64,000 nucleotides of DNA from Ornithinimicrobium avium (GTDB taxonomy: Bacteria; Actinomycetota; Actinomycetes; Actinomycetales; Dermatophilaceae). The position numbers and the translations under genes were made by a program. How positions within the stretch are numbered: the first letter of the stretch is position 1; every line of letters begins with the position of its first letter. The notes under the pieces are model-generated. The model was not told where the DNA came from, ran no database searches, and saw only the letters and a program-made list of their open reading frames with translations. Below are positions 1 to 8,280 of the stretch, one piece after another. Location: contig NZ_CP031229.1 of the NCBI RefSeq assembly GCF_003351765.1, forward strand, positions 1,240,001 to 1,304,000, read 5' to 3'.

Positions 1-3000
1 CAGCTCCTCCTCGCCGCCGTCGTCGCGCTGGGTGGCGATGCGGTTGTCGCCGGCCCACACGTGCTTGTAGATCTCGGTGCCGTTGCGCAGCGTGAACCAC
101 GGGTTGACGAAGGCCGTCTCCCCGTTGGGTCCGCGCTCGATCATCCGCTGGCCCGAGTCGTCGTACTTGTAGGTCGTGCTCGCCGACGAGTCGTCCACGA
201 GGGTGAGCCGGTCGGTGGCGTCCCAGGTCAGCTGTCGGATCCACCTGCCCTTGGAGTCCTTGGTCCCGAGCAGGTTGCCGTCGGCGTCGAAGTGGTAGCT
301 GCGCGGTCCCACGGTCCCGTCGGCGGACTCGGCCAGCCCCGGCGCGGCGTCGGAGTAGGTCCGGTCGAAGGTGTAGGTCGTCTCGTCCTGGACGAGCTCC
401 TTCTTGCCCTTGCGTATGACGTCGCGCTGGTTCTTGGCGACCACGTTGCGGTGCTCGTCCAGCTCCAGGTCCAACGCGTAGGCGCGCGTGGCCTTCGTGT
501 CGACGTCCCACTGGCCCTGCGCCCCGACCAGCCGGTCGTAGGCGTCGAGCTCGTAGGTCTGCCGGCTCGGGCCGCCGAACAGGCTCGGCTCGGGGGCGGG
601 CAGCTCGTTGCGGTACGCCAGGACGTTGCCGACGGCGTCGTAGTCGTAGTTGAGGTCCTGGATCTCGGTCTGCGCGGGCTTCTTGACCTTGCGGTCCGCA
701 GAGATCGTCCGCTGACGGTCCAGCCACCGGGTCGCGGGGTCGTAGGCCCACTCGGTCGTGACGGCGTTGCCGTACTCCGAGGAGCGCGGCGAGAGGAACT
801 CGTCGTAGGTCGACCCGAGCAGGTAGTCGTAGTGCCACGTCCGCGGACGACGCTCGACGATCGGCTCGCCCTCCTCGTCGAAGCCGATGATGACGTCCTC
901 GTAGCCGTCCTCCTCACCGGTCACGGCGCGCACCAGACCGCCGGCGTCGTAGTCGTAGGTCAGCCGCTCGCTGTCCGGGTAGGTCATGTGCAGCAGCCGG
1001 CCCAGCCCGTCGTAGTCCCACGTGGTGGTCCAGGTGAAGTCCTGCGCCCTGGCCGGGTCCCAGTTGTGCAGCTTGACCTGCGCGGCCTGCTTCACCACGG
1101 TCCCGCCGCGGCTGTAGCCGAGGTCGAGGATGCGCGTGCCGTCCTCCACGCGGGTGATGCGCCCCGCGCCGTTGCCGTCGGCACCCATGGCGCCGTACGT
1201 GTAGGACACGTCGGGCGTCCCGTCCGGGTGGTCGATGGTCACGAGCCTGCCCAGCTGGTAGTCGTAGGTGGTGGCCGTGCCCGCGGCGCGCAGGTTGGGC
1301 GTGACCCGGCTGGTCAGCCGGCCCTCGTCGTCGTAGGTCATCTCCACCAGGCCGGCGTCCGGGGTGTCGGTGGAGGTGCGCCGCCCGAGCATGTCGTAGG
1401 CGTGCGTGGTCACCTCGCCCGAGGAGTCGGTGAAGCTCAGCAGCGCACCGGTCCCGGCGTAGTCGTAGGTCGACGTCAGCCTCGGCTCGCCCGCCGGCTC
1501 GTCGTCGATCTGCAGCACCCGGCCGCGCATGTCGGTCCACGTCGTGGTGGCCCGACCGCGCGGGTCGGTGCTGACCGTCTCGTAGACGACCGTCGCCGGG
1601 TCGGAGCCGGGCAGCTCGGTGTAGGTGTAGACGTTCGTCGTCACCCGGCCACCGGGCTGGGTCACCTCGTCCGGCGCGTCCCACAGGTCCAGGACGGTCA
1701 CCGTGGCGGCGGCCGGGTCCGGGACGCTCAGGTCGTATGCCGTGAGCTCGGGCTGCTGGTCCACGGTCGGGTAGTGGTCGCTCACCACGCGCCCGAGGGC
1801 GTCGTAGGCCACTGCGCCGCTGACGCTGCGCCCCGCCACGCCGGGCTCGCCGACGGCGGTGTGCAGGCTCACGTCGCGCTTGGTCTGCGTGGTGCGGCCC
1901 AGCCCGTCGACGAAGGTGACGGTGTCGATCGTGTCGCCCGGGTGGAGCGCGTCGGTGTGGTGCGCGACGGCATACCCGTAGTCCGGGTCGCTGGGCGCGT
2001 AGTCGAAGCTGACCAGCGCCTCGCTCTCCCCGATCTGGCTGATCGCCACGATCCGTCCGAGGGTGTCGTAGGTGTAGCTGGTGGTCCACCCCGGCGCGTT
2101 GGTGCGCGAGGCGACGCGCCCGGAGAGCGGGTCGAAGGTGGCCGAGGAGGTCACCCCGGTGCGCAGCGCGCCGCTCGTGTCGCCGGTGGCGATGAAGGCG
2201 GCGACGGCGGCGTCGGTGGCCAGGTCGTACTCCGCCACCCGGGCGACGTCGGAGTGCCGGTCGGCGTCGTAGGTGTACTGCACCGCATACCGGACGCCGT
2301 CCTTGCCCGCGGGGTGGACGATGCGGTCGTAGGCGCCCCACTCGTTGTAGGCCAGGTCGGTCACGGCGGTGGCGCCGGTGCCGTCGATCTGCTCCTCCAG
2401 GTGGGTGACCGAGGCGTTGTCGCACAGCGCGGCGCGCCCGTCACGGTGGCCGTAGACGATCTCGGAGGCCCCGCTCGCGCCGTTGGTCAGCGTGATCTCG
2501 GCAGGCAGGCTGACCCAGGTCGGGCAGACGTCCTGGTCCCACAGCGGGCTCGGCGCGGCCGGCGCGGTCGGGCAGCCGATCGTGGAGGAGATGTTGCAGG
2601 TGCTGTAGACGATCCGGGTCAGCACGTCGTCGGCGGTCGTCTCGGTCTCACCCTCGTCGAGCTGGGTCAGGACGTTGCCGAGGCCGTCGTAGGCGTAGAC
2701 GCTCAGCGTCTCCTGACCGACCTGGGCACCGTCGTACTGCTGCTCGCCGACCTCGAGAAGCAGCGGTGCGACGGACGTGCCGAGCGAGCCGACACCGGTC
2801 ACCTCGATCGCGCCGGGCAGGCCGGCGGCGTCGACCGTGGTCACCGGGGCATGGATGTCCCCCAGGGCGTCGCGGGCGTCGCGGAAGCCCCACTCCATGG
2901 TGGCGCCCTGGATGTTGCCCTCGCCCCGGCCGATGGAGGCGTCGTACTGGACCACCGTGGTGGCCAGCCCGGCGTCGAAGACGTTGTCGTTGAGGTAGCT

Positions 3001-6000
3001 GCGCTCGGTGCTGCGGATCACGGTGCCGTCGGAGGCGTCGACCTCGTGCTCGGTGACCGTGGCGAAGCCCAGCGACTGGCGGTGCACCCGGTCGAAGCGC
3101 AGCCCGTCGTAGTCGAAGGTGCGCTGCAGCACGTCGGCGCCGTCCGTGTCGACGCCGTCGACGACCCCGGGGTGGCCGTCGTCGACCCTCACGCTGCTCA
3201 TCACCCACACCGAGCCCGGGTGCTCCACGGTGTTGCCCTTGCGCTCGTAGTCGAGCTCGACGGTGCCGCCGAGGGGGTTGTCGACGGTGTGCAGCAGGTT
3301 GGTCCGCCCGTGCGTGTTGAGCATCACCTGCAGGGCCGCGTCGTCGGTGGTGGCCAGCGAGTCCGCATAGCCGTCGCCGTTGACGTCGGCCAGCGTCACC
3401 TCGCTGCTGGACAGCGAGTTCTGGTAGCTGGCTCCGGGGTTGATGACGATGTAGCACAGCGGTGTGGGCAGGCACAGCGGTCCCACGTAGACGGTGAAGT
3501 TGAAGCCGCCGCCGACGCTGCTGGACCGGTCGAAGGAGGCCTGCTGGCCCACGTCGATGGAGCCCATCGCCGGCTGCCCGGACTGCATCGGACCGTAGGT
3601 CACGGCGTCGCGCAGCCCGCTGCCGGTGCCGAAACGGACCGTGGGAGGACCGTCGATCGCGCCCTTGTGGACCTGGTCGAGGATCCCGTCGCCGTTGAGG
3701 TCCTGCCAGGACCAGCGTGCCATGTCGTAGTTCCAGTCGAGCGTGACCCCGCCGGCGAACTCCGCCCACGGCGTGGAGAAGCCGCCGCCGGTCGACCCGG
3801 CGTAGGAGTCGCGGGTCCCGAAGCCTCCGCTGCCCAGCCTGAGCTCGCCCTCGGTGAAGGCATAGCCCAGGTTGTAGCGGACGAAGACGCCGTCGGGCGT
3901 GCCGCGGACCACGTCGGGCAGCCCGTCGCCGTTGACGTCGGCGAGCGCCCTCTGGGTCGTCGAGCCGCCGTCGGTCGCCTCGCCCGCGGCGTCGGTGAAG
4001 TCCTCGCCGTACTCCTGCGCCGGGTTGGTCGGGACGCCGGGCACGCCGGTGTCCCCGGAGCCGCCGGAGGTGGTCGGGTTGGTCCAGCTGCCGCTGACGC
4101 CCAGGTCGACGCCGAGGCCGACGCCGCTCTCGTTGGCGTCGCCGCCCTTGCCGGCGGAGTCACCCTCGGTGGCGTTGGTCTGCCCCTTGGCGTTGGCGTT
4201 GATGTCGACCAGGCCGATGCTCAGGCCCAGGGAGGCCGAGGCGGTGAGGTTCTGTGCCTCGGTCTCTCCGTCGAAGCCCACGCTGTCCGGCGCGAAGCCG
4301 CCGCGCTGGCGGGTGTACTGCACCTGCGTGTCGGTGACCACGTCGGGGTAGCCGTCGCCGTTGAGGTCCTCCAGGTCGACCAGGCCGAAGCTCGGCGAGA
4401 CGCCCAGGCTGCCGCCGAGCGGGCCGAGGCCGATCGCCAGGGCGGCCGCCGGGGCGGTGACCGAGACGCGGGTCACGGCCCGGCCGGAGCCGCCCGCGAC
4501 GCCCAGGTCGATGCTGTCCGCGCCGAGGCGCGAGGAGCGCATGCTGGTGGCGCTGGCGGCCAGGTTCTCCCTCGTGCCCTGCCAGACCGGGCCCGCCAGC
4601 GGCCCGCGCCGCGGGAAGTCGGCGGCGAGCTCGGCGGGCACCCCGGGCGGGTCGGCCAGGCCCAGGTAGGCGTAGGCGCGCTCGGTGGTCGGGGCACCGT
4701 CGGCGACGTCGTCGAAGCCGTCCGGCCTCTGCGTGTCGGCGTCGTCGGGGTAGTCGTCGGGGTCGACGACGAAGGCGTCCTCCTGGATCGGCCGGGTCGC
4801 CAGGTCCCCGCCGGCCCGGTAGCCGGCGACCGCCCAGCCGCGGTAGGGCAGCGGGAAGATGCCCTGCAGCCCGCTGGCCAGCACCGGCACGTCGAGCGCG
4901 ACGTCGCCGGAGCCGTCGCTCGCGCCGTCCGGCCGCAGCGCGAAGGAGGTCAGCTCGGTCGTCTCGGAGACCGACGGGTCGCTCATCGTCACCTCGACCC
5001 AGTAGTCGGTGTCCGAGGTCAGGGCCGCGTCGAGCTGCACCGTGTGCACCGAGGCGAGGGCGAAGGGCACGGGGTTGGGGTCCAGCTTCAGCGTCGCCTG
5101 CGCGACGACGCCGTCGGCGTCCTTGACCGACACGGTCACCGGACCGCCGACCTGACCGGTGTCCTGGGTCAGGCCCACGACGGCGTCGAAGGTCCCGCCG
5201 ACGCTGGAGGTCCACGGCACCGACACACCGGCGGGGCGCCGCTGGGGGTAGATGTCGACCTCCGGCGTCAGGTCCATGACCATCCTCGGGTCGCCGTCGG
5301 CGTCAGCGACGTCCAGGGCAGTCCCGTCGGGACCGGTCGCAGCGGTGTAGGTGAGCGAGGAGGACCACTCCACCGCGCCGAGGTCGATCGGGGTGTCGAC
5401 GGCCAGGTGGGCGCCGACGGTGTCGGGCGCCCCGACCTGCTGCTCGGGGTGGTCCGGGTCGGGCAGCGGCGGGGCCGTGACGTCGAAGCTCGCCGTGACC
5501 GTCCGGGTGCCCGTGAAGTCGGCAGTCAGGTGGGCGTCGGCGCCGAGGTCCACGGGGACGCCGCCGTGCTCGAGCACGAGGTCGAGGTCGTCGGAGGTCT
5601 CGGCGGACTTCTCGATGGTGGCGGAGAAGGAGACGGTGCCGGCGTACGGCATACCGACCCGGGTGTCCGGCCGCCCGACGGTGGTGAAGTCCGCGGCCGC
5701 GTCGTAGACGGTCTGCGAGAGCCCGTTGACGTCCGGCGGCACGTCGGCGGCGGACCCGAAGCCCGCGACCTCGGCGTAGCTGATCACCGGGGACCAGGTC
5801 ACCTGGTCCCCGGCGCCGTCGTCGACCGAGCCGACGCGGAAGTAGATCGCGTCGCCGGCGGCCACGTCGAGCACGAGAGGGAAGGCCACCCCGCCCGGGG
5901 TCGCCTGGTCCGCCTCGCTCGGCAGGTCCACCGGCTCGTCGGCCGGGCAGGTGTATGCCGTGCCGCTGTCGTCGTCGTGCTCGGCGGGGTCGACCGGGCC

Positions 6001-8100
6001 GGCGGCCTCGAAGGCCGTGGTCGTGCCGTCGACCGTGAGCTCGTCGAAGGCCAGCTCGTCGTCGCCCAGCTGCACCGCGACGCGCACGCCGTCGAGGGAG
6101 TCGCCGTCGACCGGCGTCAGCGTCACGGGTGCCTCGATCACGACCCGTCCGCAGGCTGGCGCCGTCCAGCGGCGCACCGTGTCGACCAGGGGCGAGCTCT
6201 CCTCGAGCTGGTCCTGGATCTGCTGGAGCAGGTCGCTGCTCGGCGGCGCGGCCGGGCCGCTGCCGGTGGGCAGGGGCACGACGGTGTTGGTGCTCGAGCT
6301 CTCGAAGGTCGGCCGGCCCTGGTCGTCGAGGTGGTTGAACAGCACCGTGCCGTCGTTGACGAGGTCGGGCAGCCCGTCGGAGTTGACGTCGCTGAAGTAG
6401 GAGTTGCTCCACGACACGCTCGTGCCCAGACCGAAGGAGACGGTGACGCCGAGGTAGGCCTCCACGGAGAGCTGGACGTCGACGTTCTGGTCGAAGGAGA
6501 GCGAGTCGATGCCGGAGGTGTCCTGCGGGCCGGCGAACTCGGTGGTGCCCTTCGGGCCGTTCTGGTTGAGCCGGTAGGAGACGGTGCGCCCGTCCAGCCA
6601 CACCTTGTCCGGCAGGTCGTCGCCGTTGATGTCCATCCACTCCGAGAGCGCCTTGGTCTCCCCGCCGCCGACCTGGATGCTGCCGCCGAAGGAGCCGACC
6701 TTCTGCGGGATCTCGGGGTTGAACCCGATGTAGGCGTGCCCCTCGGCCGAGTTCGACTCCGAGGCCCCCAGGGCCCCCGGGGCGACCTTCTTGTCCAGCA
6801 TCGAGCGGGTCCTCAGGTCGTCGCCCGTGAGCCACGTCGCGCTCTCCCCGAAGCCTGCGTACGTGCCGTCGCCGGCGCGCACGTCGTCGAAGTAGCCGAA
6901 GGTGTGCACGGCCGTCTCGTCCGGGTCGCCACCGCTCTGCGTGAGGCTGCCGAGCAGCGACTTGTCGAACGGCGTGTCCTCGAGGTAGGCGAGGTCGTAG
7001 CGCACGGCCAGGTCGCCGTAGGTGTCGTCGGAGGTGCGCGGCTGGTCGGCAGGGTCGCCGTGGAGCACCTTGACGGTGGCCAGCCGCTGCGCGAGCACGT
7101 CGACGTAGCCGCCGGTGGCGTCGACGACGGGGTCGAGCCGGTCGCCGTCCTCGAGCTCGAAGCGCACCTGGTAGGCGGGGTCCTCCGGCCCGTCCGCCGT
7201 CGCCTTGGCGGTGTAGTCGATGCGGCTCAGGAAGGTGTGGCTCCCGCAGATCCTCGACGGGTGCGTGCACGTGTCCACGGCGTCCCAGCCGCTGTCGCTG
7301 CTCTCGTAGCGCAGCGTCTCGTAGTGGTAGGTGATGAGGTTGACGCCGACGTCGCGCTGGGCGGAGAGCAGCCAGCGCACGCCGTTGCCGTCGAGGTCGG
7401 TGACGATGGCCGAGGGGTCGATCGTGGCCGCCACCTCCGGGACGGGACCGCCGGAGTCGGGCGTGCCGCCGTACCAGCGCACGTTGCCCTGCTTGTCGCG
7501 GACCTCCCAGAAGTAGGTCGTGGGGCTGTCCCCGTGCCGGATGATCTGCTCGTAGCCGGTCTCGACCTGACGGGTCCAGTCCTGGCGCTCGGCGACGCGC
7601 GGCTCCCAGTCGTCGCGCACCGCGTTGGGCACGAGCTCGTCGCCGTCGAGGGTGTAGGACTCGCTCTCCTCGTCCGCGTCGAACCACGGCGCACCGAAGG
7701 TGGTGTCCACGGCGACCTCGCCGACCGACAGGTCCCACCCCATACCCGTCCAGCCGTCGTCCCCCTCCGAGCCGTAGGTGAGCGAGAGGTCGGGGGTGAT
7801 GCCGCGTCCGGGCGGGACGAGCAGCGGGTAGGACAGGCTGGCACCGCCACGGCTGCCGGCCGTCGGCGGGTCGATGAGGGACAGAGCCTCGGTGGGGTCG
7901 GCGTACTGCAGCCCGTCGAGCCCGCCGGTCCCCAGCTGCTCCGGAGTGAGCACCGCCTCCCGGCCCAGGGTGTCGTCCGCGGCCACCACCGGGCCGGCGG
8001 TGCCCAGGACGGGCACGGTCAGGCCGGCCACCGCCATGCTCGCAGCCACCGCCACCCCGAGCGCGCGGGTGATCCTCGGGGACCTGGACGTCGTCGCCAT
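1..8100 (-). CDS. Giant secreted SpvB/RHS repeat protein (Tc toxin-like), 3' end beyond window
   Basis: An open minus-strand frame runs from ATG at 8100 to the window edge (2700 codons in one register); its C-terminus lies outside. AGAGGGAAC precedes the start. Residues 1-41 look like a signal peptide (Arg-rich start, hydrophobic core, cleavage near VVA-ADD). Next comes an SpvB-type N-domain (SYPLLVPPGRGITPDLSLTY, GMGWDLS). At least six FG-GAP/VCBS-like calcium-loop repeats follow, such as DINGDDLPDKV (about 6640), DVNSDGLPDLV (6370), DLNGDGYPDVV (4350), DVNGDGLPDVV (3930) and DLNGDGILDQV (3690). Ig-like segments lie around 5000-5900. From about 3000 down to 1 there are YD/RHS repeats (AYDALGRVVSD, YDYDAVGNVLAY), ending in the RHS-like VNPWFTLRNGTEIYKHVWAG. 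The family includes the B/C subunits of insecticidal Tc complexes and polymorphic toxins, whose variable C-terminus carries the effector. That effector is not visible here. Many smaller open frames on both strands over this gene are shadows. Confidence 0.9.
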   Translation of the reverse strand, partial: MATTSRSPRITRALGVAVAASMAVAGLTVPVLGTAGPVVAADDTLGREAVLTPEQLGTGGLDGLQYADPTEALSLIDPPTAGSRGGASLSYPLLVPPGRGITPDLSLTYGSEGDDGWTGMGWDLSVGEVAVDTTFGAPWFDADEESESYTLDGDELVPNAVRDDWEPRVAERQDWTRQVETGYEQIIRHGDSPTTYFWEVRDKQGNVRWYGGTPDSGGPVPEVAATIDPSAIVTDLDGNGVRWLLSAQRDVGVNLITYHYETLRYESSDSGWDAVDTCTHPSRICGSHTFLSRIDYTAKATADGPEDPAYQVRFELEDGDRLDPVVDATGGYVDVLAQRLATVKVLHGDPADQPRTSDDTYGDLAVRYDLAYLEDTPFDKSLLGSLTQSGGDPDETAVHTFGYFDDVRAGDGTYAGFGESATWLTGDDLRTRSMLDKKVAPGALGASESNSAEGHAYIGFNPEIPQKVGSFGGSIQVGGGETKALSEWMDINGDDLPDKVWLDGRTVSYRLNQNGPKGTTEFAGPQDTSGIDSLSFDQNVDVQLSVEAYLGVTVSFGLGTSVSWSNSYFSDVNSDGLPDLVNDGTVLFNHLDDQGRPTFESSSTNTVVPLPTGSGPAAPPSSDLLQQIQDQLEESSPLVDTVRRWTAPACGRVVIEAPVTLTPVDGDSLDGVRVAVQLGDDELAFDELTVDGTTTAFEAAGPVDPAEHDDDSGTAYTCPADEPVDLPSEADQATPGGVAFPLVLDVAAGDAIYFRVGSVDDGAGDQVTWSPVISYAEVAGFGSAADVPPDVNGLSQTVYDAAADFTTVGRPDTRVGMPYAGTVSFSATIEKSAETSDDLDLVLEHGGVPVDLGADAHLTADFTGTRTVTASFDVTAPPLPDPDHPEQQVGAPDTVGAHLAVDTPIDLGAVEWSSSLTYTAATGPDGTALDVADADGDPRMVMDLTPEVDIYPQRRPAGVSVPWTSSVGGTFDAVVGLTQDTGQVGGPVTVSVKDADGVVAQATLKLDPNPVPFALASVHTVQLDAALTSDTDYWVEVTMSDPSVSETTELTSFALRPDGASDGSGDVALDVPVLASGLQGIFPLPYRGWAVAGYRAGGDLATRPIQEDAFVVDPDDYPDDADTQRPDGFDDVADGAPTTERAYAYLGLADPPGVPAELAADFPRRGPLAGPVWQGTRENLAASATSMRSSRLGADSIDLGVAGGSGRAVTRVSVTAPAAALAIGLGPLGGSLGVSPSFGLVDLEDLNGDGYPDVVTDTQVQYTRQRGGFAPDSVGFDGETEAQNLTASASLGLSIGLVDINANAKGQTNATEGDSAGKGGDANESGVGLGVDLGVSGSWTNPTTSGGSGDTGVPGVPTNPAQEYGEDFTDAAGEATDGGSTTQRALADVNGDGLPDVVRGTPDGVFVRYNLGYAFTEGELRLGSGGFGTRDSYAGSTGGGFSTPWAEFAGGVTLDWNYDMARWSWQDLNGDGILDQVHKGAIDGPPTVRFGTGSGLRDAVTYGPMQSGQPAMGSIDVGQQASFDRSSSVGGGFNFTVYVGPLCLPTPLCYIVINPGASYQNSLSSSEVTLADVNGDGYADSLATTDDAALQVMLNTHGRTNLLHTVDNPLGGTVELDYERKGNTVEHPGSVWVMSSVRVDDGHPGVVDGVDTDGADVLQRTFDYDGLRFDRVHRQSLGFATVTEHEVDASDGTVIRSTERSYLNDNVFDAGLATTVVQYDASIGRGEGNIQGATMEWGFRDARDALGDIHAPVTTVDAAGLPGAIEVTGVGSLGTSVAPLLLEVGEQQYDGAQVGQETLSVYAYDGLGNVLTQLDEGETETTADDVLTRIVYSTCNISSTIGCPTAPAAPSPLWDQDVCPTWVSLPAEITLTNGASGASEIVYGHRDGRAALCDNASVTHLEEQIDGTGATAVTDLAYNEWGAYDRIVHPAGKDGVRYAVQYTYDADRHSDVARVAEYDLATDAAVAAFIATGDTSGALRTGVTSSATFDPLSGRVASRTNAPGWTTSYTYDTLGRIVAISQIGESEALVSFDYAPSDPDYGYAVAHHTDALHPGDTIDTVTFVDGLGRTTQTKRDVSLHTAVGEPGVAGRSVSGAVAYDALGRVVSDHYPTVDQQPELTAYDLSVPDPAAATVTVLDLWDAPDEVTQPGGRVTTNVYTYTELPGSDPATVVYETVSTDPRGRATTTWTDMRGRVLQIDDEPAGEPRLTSTYDYAGTGALLSFTDSSGEVTTHAYDMLGRRTSTDTPDAGLVEMTYDDEGRLTSRVTPNLRAAGTATTYDYQLGRLVTIDHPDGTPDVSYTYGAMGADGNGAGRITRVEDGTRILDLGYSRGGTVVKQAAQVKLHNWDPARAQDFTWTTTWDYDGLGRLLHMTYPDSERLTYDYDAGGLVRAVTGEEDGYEDVIIGFDEEGEPIVERRPRTWHYDYLLGSTYDEFLSPRSSEYGNAVTTEWAYDPATRWLDRQRTISADRKVKKPAQTEIQDLNYDYDAVGNVLAYRNELPAPEPSLFGGPSRQTYELDAYDRLVGAQGQWDVDTKATRAYALDLELDEHRNVVAKNQRDVIRKGKKELVQDETTYTFDRTYSDAAPGLAESADGTVGPRSYHFDADGNLLGTKDSKGRWIRQLTWDATDRLTLVDDSSASTTYKYDDSGQRMIERGPNGETAFVNPWFTLRNGTEIYKHVWAGDNRIATQRDDGGEEEL

Positions 8101-8228
8101 GATCGTTCCCTCTGCCGCCGGAGCCGGACCGCCCCCGGAGCAGGAGCGGTCCCGACGGACAGGCCTACCAGGATCTGCACAGGTTGCGCATCGGGCGGAT
8201 GCCCCAGTTCCCGACGGGTGGACAACTC

Positions 8229-8250
8229 GTCTAGGGCGACCGCCCTATAC
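8229..8250. promoter_or_regulatory. 22-bp palindrome between divergent RHS gene and LuxR regulator
   Basis: TAGGGCG-AC-CGCCCTA (8232-8247) is a perfect 7-bp inverted repeat with a 2-base spacer. It extends to 8229-8250 with one mismatch. It is centred at 8239.5, which is 41.5 bases before the ATG of the LuxR-type gene at 8281. If that gene is leaderless, this is the classical position for an activator touching RNA polymerase at -41.5. The TAGGG/CCCTA half-sites resemble boxes bound by some actinobacterial LuxR-type regulators. An operator for the adjacent regulator is an inference. Confidence 0.5.
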
Positions 8251-8268
8251 GAGGCCGCCGATCGCTGC

Positions 8269-8274
8269 CATACT
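8269..8274 (+). promoter_or_regulatory. Candidate -10 box for a leaderless luxR-type transcript
   Basis: CATACT (4 of 6 bases of TATAAT) ends 6 bases before the ATG at 8281, and no Shine-Dalgarno sequence is visible. Together these suggest transcription starting at the A of the start codon, as is common for actinobacterial leaderless mRNAs. No good -35 box is present; its place is occupied by the palindrome at 8229-8250. Confidence 0.35.
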
Positions 8275-8280
8275 CGCAAG

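Noticed and set aside
228..7850. Several Arg-rich minus-strand frames (228-917, 914-2425, 2648-3769, 4160-5215, 5303-7738)
   Set aside because: They lie in other registers than the RHS gene and translate to low-complexity Arg/Ala/Pro sequence; the RHS register is coherent from 8100 to 1.
61..8280. Very long plus-strand open frame that continues into the LuxR-type gene (apparent 3571-residue protein)
   Set aside because: It is the in-register antisense of the RHS gene, stop-free because of high GC. The minus-strand reading gives a signal peptide, FG-GAP and RHS motifs; the plus strand gives Val/Arg/Gly-rich sequence without domains before 8281.
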